A stretch of 64,000 nucleotides of DNA from Zoogloea sp. (lineage in GTDB: Bacteria; Pseudomonadota; Gammaproteobacteria; Burkholderiales; Rhodocyclaceae), in NCBI RefSeq assembly GCF_028689785.1, contig NZ_JAQVCN010000003.1:62001-126000 (forward strand), given 5' to 3'. Under the pieces are notes generated by a model. The model did no database searches. It had not been told where the DNA came from and saw nothing but the letters and a program-made list of their open reading frames with translations. A program made the position numbers and the translations under genes. How positions within the stretch are numbered: the first letter of the stretch is position 1; each line of letters starts with the position of its first letter. This document shows, in pieces, positions 16,565 to 25,153 of the stretch.

Positions 16565-17812
16565 TCAGAAGAGATCCACGGCCCCGGCATGGACGTCGGT
16601 CTGGCGCACCGAGTCGAAACGGATTTCCTCGGCTGAGCGGGTGGAGGCCTGCAGCAGCTGGGTCAGGATGGCGTTGCGGCGCTGGATGCGGGCCAGGCCA
16701 TCGCGCTCTTCCACGTCCCGGTGCACATCGAAGAAGCCGTGGGTGTACTGGCCCATGAAGTCGGTGTGCTGACGCAGCTTGCCCAGGAGCTGGCTGACGA
16801 TGTCCTCGAACTGCATTGACAGGACGCCCTGCATGACCAGGCGGTGGATGGCCGCCGACACTTCGTTGATGCGCCGGGACTGATCGGCGGCGCGGGCGGT
16901 CAGCTCCTGCAGCTCCTGGCCCATGGCGGTGACGCTGGCCTGGGAGGCTTCGGCCTTGCTCACGTCGGTGGAGGCGGTGACATCCACGGCGCTGCCGACG
17001 TCGTTGATGGCGGTATGGATTTCGGCCAGCAGAGCGTCGATTTGTTCGCTGAATTTCTCGGTGCGCTGGGCCAGCTTGCGGACTTCGTCGGCCACCACGG
17101 CAAAGCCGCGCCCGGCCTCGCCGGCCCGGGCCGCCTCGATGGCGGCATTGAGGGCCAGCAGCTCGGTCTGGCTGTTGATCTGGTTGACCTCGGTCATCAG
17201 GCGGCTCACTGCGTCGACCTTGCCGCGCATGGTGGTAAAGCGCTCGGCGATGTCGGTGCCGCTGGCCTTGAGCTGCTGCACGGTATTGACGAAGGCGTCG
17301 ATGGTTTCGCGGGTTTCGGCAGCGAAGCGGGTCAGCCCGCTGTTGCGGGCTGCACTATCCTGGGCGCTGGCCAGGGCCAGGAGCTCGTCGGCCAGGTGGC
17401 GGAGGGAGTCGGATTGCTGGGTGTTGCTGCCGGTGAGGCTGCGATTGAGGTCGGACAGGGCGTTGGAGAAGACTTCCTGAATCTGGCCGAGGGACTCCTG
17501 CAGGCGCTGGTACTGGTGTTCGCTGCTGCCGGCGATGCGTTCGCACAGGGCGTCGTACTCATGCACGCTGCTGTCGATCCTTTCGCGCTGCAGTTGCTGG
17601 TTGCGCCGGGCCCGGGCCCGGGCGCGATGGCTGATGGTGGTTGCGGCGAGCAGGGACAGGATGGTGCCGATGCCCAGAGTGTAGGCCAGCCATGCGGGGC
17701 CGCCAAACGCGGTGGCGGCGATGCCTGCCAGGGACAGGCCGATGCCGGACAAGATGGCGACATCGTCGGCGCGAATGTTCGTGGCGTGCATGGCTGGAAT
17801 GGTCATGGGCAA
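16565..17812 (-). CDS. Methyl-accepting chemotaxis protein
   Basis: The 415-residue protein has two closely spaced membrane helices near residues 20-62 with almost no periplasmic loop between them. A long helical cytoplasmic part follows with the MCP signalling hairpin ([39 protein letters not shown] around residues 210-245, of which the E-A-A-R-A-G-E core is diagnostic). There is no sensor domain outside the cell, so it probably senses a membrane or cytoplasmic signal. The C-terminal end continues about 100 residues past the hairpin and includes a MQFEDIVSQ segment found in a subgroup of receptors. An internal ATG at residue 8 is an alternative start. No other chemotaxis gene lies nearby. 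Confidence 0.9.
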   Translation of the reverse strand: MPMTIPAMHATNIRADDVAILSGIGLSLAGIAATAFGGPAWLAYTLGIGTILSLLAATTISHRARARARRNQQLQRERIDSSVHEYDALCERIAGSSEHQYQRLQESLGQIQEVFSNALSDLNRSLTGSNTQQSDSLRHLADELLALASAQDSAARNSGLTRFAAETRETIDAFVNTVQQLKASGTDIAERFTTMRGKVDAVSRLMTEVNQINSQTELLALNAAIEAARAGEAGRGFAVVADEVRKLAQRTEKFSEQIDALLAEIHTAINDVGSAVDVTASTDVSKAEASQASVTAMGQELQELTARAADQSRRINEVSAAIHRLVMQGVLSMQFEDIVSQLLGKLRQHTDFMGQYTHGFFDVHRDVEERDGLARIQRRNAILTQLLQASTRSAEEIRFDSVRQTDVHAGAVDLF

Positions 17813-17890
17813 GTCAAGTTCAAATTCTTATCGGCTGAGCGTTGGGCGACTTGATGATCGGGTATGGCAAAAATCACCCATCGCCAGTGA

Positions 17891-19276
17891 CTAACAGGCT
17901 TGCGTTGCGAGCACTTTTCCGGGGTTCATCAGGTTCAAGGGGTCGAGGGCAGTCTTCAGCGCGGCCATCACGGCGACGCCGTCACCGTGTTCGGCGAGCA
18001 GGAAGTCCCGTTTGCCGATGCCGATGCCGTGCTCACCGGTGCAGGTTCCATCCAGGGCCAGCGCGCATTCCACGATGCGCCGGCCGAGTTCTTCGGCAGC
18101 ATGCACCTGGGCCGGGTCGTCCGGGGTGGTGAGGATCACCACATGGAAGTTGCCGTCGCCCACATGGCCCACCACCGGCGCGGTCAGGCCGCTTTCGGCG
18201 ATGGCCGCCTGGGCGCCGGCGATGGCCTCGGCAAGGCGCGAGATGGGGACGCAGACGTCGGTGGAGATGCCCCGGCTGCCCGGTTTGAGGGCCAGGCTGG
18301 CGTAGAGCACGTCGTGACGGGCCTGCCACAGGCGGCTGCGGTCTTCCGGGTGGGTTGCCCACTCGAAGCCTTCGCCGCCGTTGTCAGCGGCGATCTCCTG
18401 GACGGTGCGGGCCTGTTCCTCGACACCGTTGGGCGAGCCGTGGAACTCGAAGAACAGCATCGGCGATTCGCGCAGGCTGGTCTTGCTGTAGCGGTTCACC
18501 GCGTGCACGGTGAGGGCGTCGAGAAGTTCGATGCGCGCGACCGGTACGCCCAACTGGATGGTCTGGATCACCGTCTGCACGGCGCTGGCCACGTCGGGGA
18601 ATGAGCAGGTGGCGCTGGAAATGGCCTCGGGCAGCGGGTGCAGGCGCACCGTGACTTCGGTGATGACGCCCAGAGTGCCTTCCGAGCCGACGAACAGGCG
18701 GGTCAGGTCGTAGCCCGCAGCCGACTTGCGGGCACGGCCGCCGGTACGGATGACCCGCCCGTCGGCCAGCACCACTTCCAGAGCCAGCACATTCTCGCGC
18801 ATGGTGCCGTAGCGCACGGCGTTGGTGCCCGAGGCGCGGGTGGCCGTCATGCCGCCCAGGGAGGCGTCGGCGCCGGGGTCGATGGGAAAGAACAGGCCGC
18901 TGCCATGCAGGGCGGCGTTGAGCGCCTTGCGGGTTACGCCGGGCTGCACCACGGCGTCCATGTCCTCGTTGTGGATGGCCAGCACCTGGTTCATCTCGGA
19001 CATGTCCAGGCTGATGCCGCCACGGGTGGCCAGGATGTGGCCCTCCAGGGAGCTGCCCACGCCGAAGGGGATCAGCGGTACCCGGTGTTCCCGGCACAGA
19101 TTTACCACTTCCACCACCTCGGCGGTGCTGTGGGGCCACACCACGCCGTCCGGCAGGGCATCGGGGAAGTGGGATTCGTCGTGGCCATGATGGGCGCGCA
19201 CGGCTTCGGCGGTGGAGAAACGCTTGCCGAAGCGTTCGGTGAGCTGCTGGACAAGGGGGGCGGGCAGGGCAGGCAT
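17891..19276 (-). CDS. FAD-linked 2-hydroxyacid dehydrogenase (GlcD/DLD family)
   Basis: From the ATG at 19276 the product has 461 residues. The N-terminal FAD-binding PCMH domain shows [14 protein letters not shown] and the [10 protein letters not shown] motif, and the C-terminal FAD-oxidase domain ends with the family signature [14 protein letters not shown]. Enzymes of this type oxidise D-lactate or glycolate and pass electrons to a quinone or cytochrome; the exact substrate cannot be told. A frame extending to 20809 only reads antisense through ridA and recG and is rejected. The gene is divergent from ridA, with 130 bases between the starts. Confidence 0.9.
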   Translation of the reverse strand: MPALPAPLVQQLTERFGKRFSTAEAVRAHHGHDESHFPDALPDGVVWPHSTAEVVEVVNLCREHRVPLIPFGVGSSLEGHILATRGGISLDMSEMNQVLAIHNEDMDAVVQPGVTRKALNAALHGSGLFFPIDPGADASLGGMTATRASGTNAVRYGTMRENVLALEVVLADGRVIRTGGRARKSAAGYDLTRLFVGSEGTLGVITEVTVRLHPLPEAISSATCSFPDVASAVQTVIQTIQLGVPVARIELLDALTVHAVNRYSKTSLRESPMLFFEFHGSPNGVEEQARTVQEIAADNGGEGFEWATHPEDRSRLWQARHDVLYASLALKPGSRGISTDVCVPISRLAEAIAGAQAAIAESGLTAPVVGHVGDGNFHVVILTTPDDPAQVHAAEELGRRIVECALALDGTCTGEHGIGIGKRDFLLAEHGDGVAVMAALKTALDPLNLMNPGKVLATQAC

Positions 19277-19405
19277 GGTGTCTTTCCGGTTCTGACGGGC
19301 GAAACCCGAATCTTGCCACCGGCGTGCGCCGGGCAGGAGCAGGGTAAACTCCGGCGCGAGCAGATTCCGCCGGTTTGCCGGCCTTTTTCTACCCGGAGCC
19401 CCTTC

Positions 19406-19786
19406 ATGAGCAAACAGATCATCGCCACATCCAGCGCCCCCGCCGCCATCGGCACCTACTCCCAGGCCGTCAAGGCCGGCAACACCGTTTACCTGTCCGG
19501 CCAGATCGGCCTCGATCCGGTCAGCATGCAACTGGAGGAGGGGTTCGAAGCCCAGACCGTGCGGGTTTTCGAGAACCTCAAGGCTGTTGCTGAGGCTGCT
19601 GGCGGCTCCCTGGCCGACGCGGTCAAGCTCAACATCTACCTTACCGACCTGGCCAACTTTGCCAAGGTTAATGAAGTCATGGCCCGTTACTTCTCCGAGC
19701 CCTACCCGGCCCGGGCCGCCGTGGGCGTGAAGGAGCTGCCCCGCGGTGCCGTCGTCGAAGCCGACGCCGTCCTGGTCATCGGTTAA
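19406..19786 (+). CDS. ridA: RidA family enamine/imine deaminase
   Basis: The 126-residue product is a complete RidA/YjgF protein: the N-terminus [20 protein letters not shown], the [10 protein letters not shown] motif, the N-I-Y-L-T-D segment, and the conserved arginine in YPARAAVGV. RidA hydrolyses reactive 2-aminoacrylate and related enamines released by PLP enzymes. A CGGAG ribosome-binding site precedes the ATG. recG follows six bases after its stop, so the two are probably co-transcribed. Confidence 0.93.
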   Translation: MSKQIIATSSAPAAIGTYSQAVKAGNTVYLSGQIGLDPVSMQLEEGFEAQTVRVFENLKAVAEAAGGSLADAVKLNIYLTDLANFAKVNEVMARYFSEPYPARAAVGVKELPRGAVVEADAVLVIG

Positions 19787-19792
19787 CCGCCC

Positions 19793-21886
19793 ATGCCCGT
19801 GCCGGTCGAGCCTGCTGCCGCACCCCCGGCCGCACCGCGCAAGCCCGCGCAGCGCGGCTGGCCGGGTGTCGGGCCGCAGCTCGCCGAGCGCCTGGCCAAG
19901 CTCGACATCTTCGCGCCGGCCGACCTGATCCTGCACCTGCCCCTGCGCTATGAGGATGAAACCCGCCTGACCCGGCTGGCCGATGCCCGCCCGGGCGTGC
20001 CGGTGCAGTGCGAGGTGGAGGTGCAGTCCTGCGAGATCACCCACGGCGGGCGCCGCCAGCTGGTGGTGCGGGCCACCGACGCCAGCGGTGAGGTGATGTT
20101 GCGCTTCGTGCATTTCTACCCCAATCAGCAGAAGCAGATGGCCGCAGGCGCGCGCCTGCGCATCTTTGGCGAGCTGCGTGACGGGTTTTTCGGGGCCGAG
20201 ATGATCCATCCGCGGGTGCGTCCGGTGGCCGCCGGCGAGCCGTTGCCGGAGAGCCTCACCCCCATCTACCCGACCACCGCCGGCATGGCCCAGTCGGCCC
20301 TGCGCAAGCTGATCGGCGGCGCCCTGCGCCACAACCCGGTGCATGACGACCTGCCCGAAACCCTGCGCCAGCGTCTGCATCTGCCGTCGCTGCCGGATGC
20401 CTTGCGCCTGCTGCATGCGCCGCCGCCGTCGGTATCGGCCCTGGACATGGAAGACCGGGGCCACCCGGCCTGGCAGCGCATCAAGCTGGATGAGCTCCTT
20501 GCCCAGCAGATTTCCCTGCGTCGGGCCTATGCCGCCCGCCGGGCCAAGAATGCGCCGGCCCTGCCCCTGCACGACACCCTGACCCGCAGCCTGCTGGAGC
20601 AACTGCCCTTTGCGCTGACCGGGGCCCAGAGCCGCGCCTTTGCCGAGATCGCCCGCGACCTGGCCTCGCCCCATCCCATGCAGCGCCTGCTGCAGGGCGA
20701 CGTGGGCAGCGGCAAGACCTGCGTGGCCGCGCTGGCCATGCTGCAGGCCGCCGAGAACGGCCGCCAGGCGGTGCTGATGGCGCCCACCGAGATTCTCGCC
20801 GAACAGCACTACCGCAAGCTATCCGACTGGCTGGCGCCCCTGGGCATCGAAGTGGCCTGGTTGTCCGGCAGTCGGCGCAAGAAGGAGCGGGAGGCCACCG
20901 TGGCCCGCCTTGCCGGTGGCCAGGTGCTGCTGGCGGTAGGCACCCACGCCCTGATCGAAGACCCGGTGGCCCTGCCCCTGCTGGCCCTGGCGGTGGTGGA
21001 TGAGCAGCACCGCTTCGGCGTGCGCCAGCGCTTGGCCCTGCGGGAGAAGGGCCAGGCCGGTGAGTCGCCCCACATGCTGATGATGTCGGCCACCCCCATC
21101 CCGCGTACCCTGGCCATGAGCTATTACGCCGACCTGGATGTGTCGGTGCTCGACGAGCTGCCGCCAGGGCGCACCCCCATCGTCACCAAGCTGATCAAGG
21201 ACGAGCGCCGCGACGAGGTGATCCAGCGGGTGCGCGACGCCTGCCTGCAGGGCCGCCAGGCCTATTGGGTGTGTCCGCTGATCGAGGAGTCCGAGGCGCT
21301 GCAGCTGAAGACCGCCGAGGAGAGCTTCGAGATGCTCTCGGCGGCGCTGCCAGAGCTGACGATCGGGCTGGTGCATGGGCGTCTGAAGAACGATCAGAAG
21401 TCCGCCACCATGGCCGCCTTCATCGCCAACCAAGTGCAGGTGCTGGTGGCCACCACCGTCATCGAGGTGGGCGTGGATGTGCCCAATGCCAGCCTGATGG
21501 TGATCGAGCACGCCGAGCGCTTCGGTCTGGCCCAGCTGCATCAGCTACGCGGGCGGGTTGGCCGCGGCGTGCATGAGTCCGTGTGCATCCTGCTCTTTGC
21601 CCAGCCCCTGTCCCAAACCGGGCGGGAGCGCCTGAAGGCGATCTACGAGCACACCGATGGTTTCGTCATCGCCCGGGAGGATCTGCGCATCCGCGGCCCC
21701 GGGGAGTTCATCGGCGCCCGCCAGAGCGGTGTTCCCTTGTTGCGCTATGCCGATCTGGAGGCCGATGCGCCCCTGGTCGAGCTTGCCCGCGATCTGGCCG
21801 AGTCCACCCTGCGCGATGCCCCCCAGCTTGCGGATGAGGTTACCCGGCGGTGGTTCGGCGGGCGTGCCTCCCTCCTCAAGGCTTGA
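19793..21886 (+). CDS. recG: ATP-dependent DNA helicase RecG
   Basis: The 697-residue product has the RecG architecture: a wedge (OB-fold) domain in the first ~180 residues, helicase domain 1 with Walker A GDVGSGKT, the DEQH box in VVDEQHRFG and the SATPIPRTLA motif. Helicase domain 2 has TTVIEVGVDVPNAS and a QLRGRVGRG motif VI. It remodels stalled replication forks and branched recombination intermediates. Length and all motifs match full-length RecG. The start six bases after ridA is supported by the N-terminal sequence reaching into the GVGPQLAERL region common to RecG. Confidence 0.96.
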   Translation: MPVPVEPAAAPPAAPRKPAQRGWPGVGPQLAERLAKLDIFAPADLILHLPLRYEDETRLTRLADARPGVPVQCEVEVQSCEITHGGRRQLVVRATDASGEVMLRFVHFYPNQQKQMAAGARLRIFGELRDGFFGAEMIHPRVRPVAAGEPLPESLTPIYPTTAGMAQSALRKLIGGALRHNPVHDDLPETLRQRLHLPSLPDALRLLHAPPPSVSALDMEDRGHPAWQRIKLDELLAQQISLRRAYAARRAKNAPALPLHDTLTRSLLEQLPFALTGAQSRAFAEIARDLASPHPMQRLLQGDVGSGKTCVAALAMLQAAENGRQAVLMAPTEILAEQHYRKLSDWLAPLGIEVAWLSGSRRKKEREATVARLAGGQVLLAVGTHALIEDPVALPLLALAVVDEQHRFGVRQRLALREKGQAGESPHMLMMSATPIPRTLAMSYYADLDVSVLDELPPGRTPIVTKLIKDERRDEVIQRVRDACLQGRQAYWVCPLIEESEALQLKTAEESFEMLSAALPELTIGLVHGRLKNDQKSATMAAFIANQVQVLVATTVIEVGVDVPNASLMVIEHAERFGLAQLHQLRGRVGRGVHESVCILLFAQPLSQTGRERLKAIYEHTDGFVIAREDLRIRGPGEFIGARQSGVPLLRYADLEADAPLVELARDLAESTLRDAPQLADEVTRRWFGGRASLLKA

Positions 21887-21962
21887 TCGCGCCTTGCGTC
21901 AATCGGGGCGTCGGTGGTGGCGCACAGAATGCAGAGGGAGCGACCTTGCCCCGGTGATAGGC

Positions 21963-22029
21963 CGACAGATTCGTCCTACATGCCAATCCGCTTTTTCGGA
22001 CAGTTCGGCCAGTGGTCGGGCCGTATTCT
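21963..22029 (+). promoter_or_regulatory. Shared-layout promoter P1, before the first BON gene
   Basis: The order is CGACAG (21963-21968), six bases, CCTACA (21975-21980), 16 bases, CGGACA (21997-22002), 21 bases, and a -10-like TATTCT (22024-22029). The same order and spacing recurs at seven further places between here and 37.3 kb. The CCTACA to -10 distance is 49 bases. The BON gene starts 68 bases downstream of the -10. Confidence 0.65.
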
Positions 22030-22096
22030 GGAATCAGCAGTACGAACCGGAAACGCGGTTTTCCGGGCCAGACAGAACATCTCAAGGAGTCCGAAA

Positions 22097-22408
22097 ATGA
22101 AAACCAACGTCGCCACTCTCGCTCTTGCCGGCCTGCTTGCCTTCACTGCCGCAGGCTGCGCGGTTACTCGCGAGCAGTCCACGGTCGGTCAGTATGTTGA
22201 CGACACCACCATCACGACCCGCGTCAAAACCAAATTTGCGGAGGATTCCACGGTAAGTGCCATGGCGATCAACGTCGAAACGCTGAAGGGGGTTGTCCAG
22301 CTTTCCGGCTTCGCGAAGAGCAGTGCCGAGCGGAACAAGGCTGAAGAGCTGGCCCGCGGAACTCCGGGTGTGAGTTCGGTCCGCAATGACATTCTGGTCC
22401 GTCCATAA
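22097..22408 (+). CDS. BON-domain lipoprotein (OsmY-like)
   Basis: From the ATG at 22097, preceded by AAGGAGT, the product has 103 residues. A lipoprotein signal ends at the cysteine in AAGCAV (about residue 21), and one BON domain follows (residues ~35-100), recognisable by VKTKFAED, VETLKGVVQLSGFA and GVSSVRNDILV. BON domains bind phospholipid membranes and are common in osmotic and envelope stress proteins. It would be anchored in the periplasmic leaflet of an envelope membrane. It is a paralogue of the BON protein at 37421-37747, and both carry the same promoter layout. Confidence 0.9.
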   Translation: MKTNVATLALAGLLAFTAAGCAVTREQSTVGQYVDDTTITTRVKTKFAEDSTVSAMAINVETLKGVVQLSGFAKSSAERNKAEELARGTPGVSSVRNDILVRP

Positions 22409-22433
22409 GGCGGATTGTGCCAAGGCAGAAGAA

Positions 22434-22459
22434 GGGGTGGCTCGCCACCCCTTTTTTTT
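22434..22459 (+). terminator. Rho-independent terminator of the first BON gene
   Basis: Eight-base arms GGGGTGGC and GCCACCCC with a two-base loop are followed by eight T residues. It lies 25 bases after the BON stop codon. Confidence 0.92.
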
Positions 22460-22464
22460 CATGG

Positions 22465-22560
22465 GTGCGCCCAGCATGGGCGCACTCCTGCGGGTGTAAG
22501 TCCCGCCGTAAGTTGATCACAGCGAACGAAGTGAAGCGCAACTGTCCCTGCACACTGCGA
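22465..22560 (+). mobile_element. Probable 5' fragment of a group II intron
   Basis: Directly behind the terminator the sequence begins GTGCG, the usual 5' end of bacterial group II introns. It continues as a perfect hairpin (GTGCGCCCA, loop GCA, TGGGCGCAC, 22465-22485), then a CGGG-TGTAAGT-CCCG hairpin, then a GTTG/CAAC stem around an inner TCAC/GTGA pair. This succession resembles domain I of group II introns. No reverse transcriptase gene and no 3' end are present, so only a remnant remains. The right limit is approximate. Insertion just after a terminator is a known habit of class C introns. Confidence 0.5.
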
Positions 22561-22590
22561 CGGCCTTCCTCCGGGACGCCGTCCGGGGCG

Positions 22591-22989
22591 TCAGGGCGAC
22601 GCGCCGGACACCCCGTGGACGAACTCCAGCAGTTCATCCATCTGGAAGGATTTGTCGAAAAACGCCTCGGCCCCGAGGGCTAGGCAGCGGGCGCGAACAA
22701 CCGGATGGGCGTGGTTCGAGAAAACCACTGCGCGGGTCGGCCCTGACTTGCCCTGCGTGCTCTGGATGGCGCTCAATACTCTCAGCCCGGTTCCCTCGCG
22801 GAGTTCGAGGTCCACGATGGCGAGCTGGGGGCGGGCCGCCTGGATCAGGGTGATGGCATCGGCTTCGCTGGCTGCCGATCCCACGATGCGGATGCCGTCG
22901 ATCCCTTCCAGCATCCCTGTGAGCAGTGCCAGGAGGGAGGGATTGTCTTCGACGATGACCGTAGTGATCGGTGGCTTGGATGACGACAT
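22591..22989 (-). CDS. Single-domain response regulator (orphan receiver A)
   Basis: The 132-residue product is only a receiver domain: acidic pocket VEDN at residues 13-16, phosphorylation site Asp60 in AIVDLEL, and Lys in the FFDKSF segment. There is no DNA-binding or enzymatic output domain. It should act by protein-protein contact when phosphorylated. It is a close paralogue of the receiver at 39404-39817; both share the RAVVFSNH...RARC.ALG..AFFDKSFQMDELL end. The start at 22989 is chosen because upstream codons do not look like receiver sequence; the frame is open to 23175. No kinase gene is adjacent. Confidence 0.85.
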   Translation of the reverse strand: MSSSKPPITTVIVEDNPSLLALLTGMLEGIDGIRIVGSAASEADAITLIQAARPQLAIVDLELREGTGLRVLSAIQSTQGKSGPTRAVVFSNHAHPVVRARCLALGAEAFFDKSFQMDELLEFVHGVSGASP

Positions 22990-23107
22990 GGTTTGGAACA
23001 CTTGAACGTGGCGGGATCGGCGACGCCGCGTTGGTCGGTCGGAGGCGACTACCAGGGCGGATATCGTTACATCTTCTTTCAGCTTAAAGCTTGAACCGTT
23101 CAGTGTC

Positions 23108-23175
23108 TGTCGGCCATCTCCTACAGTCTGCATCGGGTTCGGCCCACATCTCGGCGTTCGGCAGGCTCCTATCAT
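23108..23175 (+). promoter_or_regulatory. Shared-layout promoter P2, before the small ORF and lipid kinase
   Basis: TGTCGG (23108-23113), six bases, CCTACA (23120-23125), 17 bases, CCCACA (23143-23148), 21 bases, TATCAT (23170-23175). The inverted repeat is the best in the set and is symmetric, so it could also act on the divergent receiver gene at 22989. Confidence 0.65.
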
Positions 23176-23227
23176 GAGTTCATGGCCGTCTCGTCCGGGG
23201 ATGGCATCTCTTTATGGGGGCAGTGAT

Positions 23228-23374
23228 ATGTACGGCTATCTTCTCAGTTTCTTCAAGTCTGGACGTGGGCGCTCGAACGTCGAGTTTCCGAGGGACGCAC
23301 AGGTGGGCATGCTGGGCTACGAATCTGCTCTCCCCTTCCTGTCGGGGCATCTTCCCTTGGCCTCGCGTCATTGA
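23228..23374 (+). CDS. Candidate small protein (48 residues)
   Basis: An ATG at 23228, eight bases after a run of five G residues, opens a 48-codon frame that begins MYGYLLSFFKSGRG and ends just before the lipid-kinase start. I do not recognise the product; it has a short hydrophobic N-terminus and is otherwise polar. Two facts favour it. It is the first possible gene behind promoter P2, and the lipid-kinase gene has no evident ribosome-binding site of its own and starts three bases after this stop, as expected for coupled translation. Without homologues it stays a candidate. Confidence 0.4.
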   Translation: MYGYLLSFFKSGRGRSNVEFPRDAQVGMLGYESALPFLSGHLPLASRH

Positions 23375-23377
23375 ATC

Positions 23378-24346
23378 ATGTCCGCCATGGCGCGCCCTCC
23401 GCTTGATACCCGCCCTCCATGGGTGGTCGTGATCAATGCGGCCTCGGGGCGTCAGGAGGGTGAAGCGATTGCCGGCCTTATTCGCGATGCCCTCGGTAAG
23501 GCGGGCATTCAGGGCAGCATTCGGCTGGTTTCCCACGCCGAGGAGATTCCGGGCATTGCCGAACAGGCCGCGCGTCAGGCCAGGGAGCGCAATGGTGTTC
23601 TGGTGGGGGTTGGGGGGGACGGAACGCTCAGTGCGGTGGCTGCTGCGGCCATCAGGGCGGGAGCTGTGTTTTCCGCGGTGCCGGGCGGCACCTTCAACTA
23701 CTTCGGGCGCAGCCACGGCTTCCCTGAAGAGCCCCGGGTGGCCATTCAAGCGATACTGCAAGGCGAGCTTCGCCCGATTCAGGTCGGGCAGGTTAACGGG
23801 CACATCTTTCTGGTGAACGCCAGCTTCGGGCTCTATCCCCAATTGCTGGAGGACAGGGAAGCATTCAAGCGGCAATGGGGGCGCAGCCGCCCGGCAGCAT
23901 GGGGCGCGGCACTGCTCACGCTCTTCGGGCAACACCGGTTTCATCGCCTGCATCTGAAGGCTGGCGGGCAGGAGCAGTCCATGCTGGCGTCTACGGTATT
24001 CGTCGGAAACAACCGCCTTCAGCTCGAACACGTGGGTGTGCCCGAAGCGCCGCTTGTCGATGACGGGCTGCTACTGGGCATGATCCTGCGCCCGCTCGGG
24101 CGGCTGGGCCTGCTCCGGCTTGCCGTGCAGGGGGCAATGGGCCGCTTGGGTGATGCCGACGAGGTCGAGCGTGTGGCGTTCCGGCACCTGGAGGTGGCGC
24201 CCGGGGGCTGGTGGCGACGCAAGACAGTGAAAGTTGCGCTGGATGGCGAGCAGTTTCGGATGCGCAGCCCGCTCGTTTTTGATGTCTCACCCAGGCCCCT
24301 GTGGCTGCTTGCGCCATGCCGCCTGACGGGGGGGGCGCAAGCGTGA
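23378..24346 (+). CDS. Diacylglycerol kinase catalytic-domain protein (YegS/BmrU-like lipid kinase)
   Basis: The 322-residue product has the DAGK catalytic domain: an N-terminal VVINAASGR segment, the nucleotide-binding GVGGDGTLSAV motif and the PGGTFNYFGR motif, then a beta-rich C-terminal half. It likely phosphorylates diacylglycerol or a related membrane lipid with ATP. The stop overlaps the GTG start of the phosphoesterase gene, so the two form an operon. Promoter P2 upstream puts it in the proposed stress regulon, which would fit membrane-lipid turnover under envelope stress (inference). Confidence 0.88.
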   Translation: MSAMARPPLDTRPPWVVVINAASGRQEGEAIAGLIRDALGKAGIQGSIRLVSHAEEIPGIAEQAARQARERNGVLVGVGGDGTLSAVAAAAIRAGAVFSAVPGGTFNYFGRSHGFPEEPRVAIQAILQGELRPIQVGQVNGHIFLVNASFGLYPQLLEDREAFKRQWGRSRPAAWGAALLTLFGQHRFHRLHLKAGGQEQSMLASTVFVGNNRLQLEHVGVPEAPLVDDGLLLGMILRPLGRLGLLRLAVQGAMGRLGDADEVERVAFRHLEVAPGGWWRRKTVKVALDGEQFRMRSPLVFDVSPRPLWLLAPCRLTGGAQA

Positions 24347-25143
24347 GCCTTGTTCTGCAGGTTTCCGACACCCATTTCGGTACGGAGCGAGCCGAGGTTG
24401 TGGAGGCCCTGGTGGGGCTTGTCGCCCAGCTCAAACCCGATCTGATCGTGCTGTCGGGTGATCTGACCCAGCGGGCACGTGAATCGGAGTTCGCCGCGTA
24501 TCGGGCATTTGTGGCGCGCCTGCTGCAGGCACCGTGTCTGGCGGTGCCCGGCAACCATGACATTCCGCTGTTCGACCTCGCGACCCGTCTGACCCGGCCA
24601 TTTCGTGCGTATGCGGCCAGTTGTGGTGAGCGGCTGGAGCCCTCCTGCAGTCTTCCCGATCTGTTCATCACCGGTGTCAATAGTGTCCGCCCCTGGCGGC
24701 ACAAGCAGGGCTGTCTGACGGCAGCGCAGGTTGCAGCGGTAGCGGAGCGTCTCCGCCGTGCCGGGCCTGCAGTGATGCGGGTTGTGGTGGTCCATCATCC
24801 GCTTGACGTGAGTGATGGGCTGGCCCCGGGCGATATCGTCCGGGGCGCGGTGGACGCCGTGTCGGCATGGGCCAGTGCGGGTGCCGATCTGGTGATGTCG
24901 GGCCATGTGCACCAGCCCTTGTGCCGTGCCCTGGCCGTTCGATATGGCCCCAGCGCGGGGCGGTGCTGGGTGGCGGTGGCGGGCACGGCGGTGTCGGGGC
25001 GCACACGGCGGGGGTGGCCCAACTCGGTGAACGTGCTGCGCATCGAGCGCTTTCAAGGCGTCGAGCGACGGGTGCTTGAGCAGCGGGACTTCGATCCGAG
25101 GTGTGGGGCCTTCAGACTCGGGGCCACCTTTGAACTGCCGTGA
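24343..25143 (+). CDS. Calcineurin-like metallophosphoesterase
   Basis: The product of about 266 residues carries all motifs of the two-metal phosphoesterase fold: D-x-H in SDTHFG, GD in LSGDLT, GNHD, the single His in VHHP and the G-H-x-H motif SGHVHQ. I chose the GTG at 24343, which overlaps the kinase stop as GTGA; an ATG at 24316 in the same frame would add nine residues. The substrate is unknown. Pairing with a lipid kinase in one operon suggests a phospholipid or nucleotide-lipid substrate, but cyclic nucleotides are equally possible for this family. Confidence 0.88.
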   Translation: MSLVLQVSDTHFGTERAEVVEALVGLVAQLKPDLIVLSGDLTQRARESEFAAYRAFVARLLQAPCLAVPGNHDIPLFDLATRLTRPFRAYAASCGERLEPSCSLPDLFITGVNSVRPWRHKQGCLTAAQVAAVAERLRRAGPAVMRVVVVHHPLDVSDGLAPGDIVRGAVDAVSAWASAGADLVMSGHVHQPLCRALAVRYGPSAGRCWVAVAGTAVSGRTRRGWPNSVNVLRIERFQGVERRVLEQRDFDPRCGAFRLGATFELP

Positions 25144-25153
25144 CGTCCTCTGC

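Noticed and set aside
19277-20809. N-terminal extension of the FAD-dehydrogenase frame
   Set aside because: It reads antisense through ridA and recG; the true start is the ATG at 19276 with a ribosome-binding site.
22989-23125. Shared-layout promoter for receiver A on the minus strand
   Set aside because: The inverted repeat is symmetric, but the middle element is absent and the hexamer at the right distance (TATCCG) is a poor -10.
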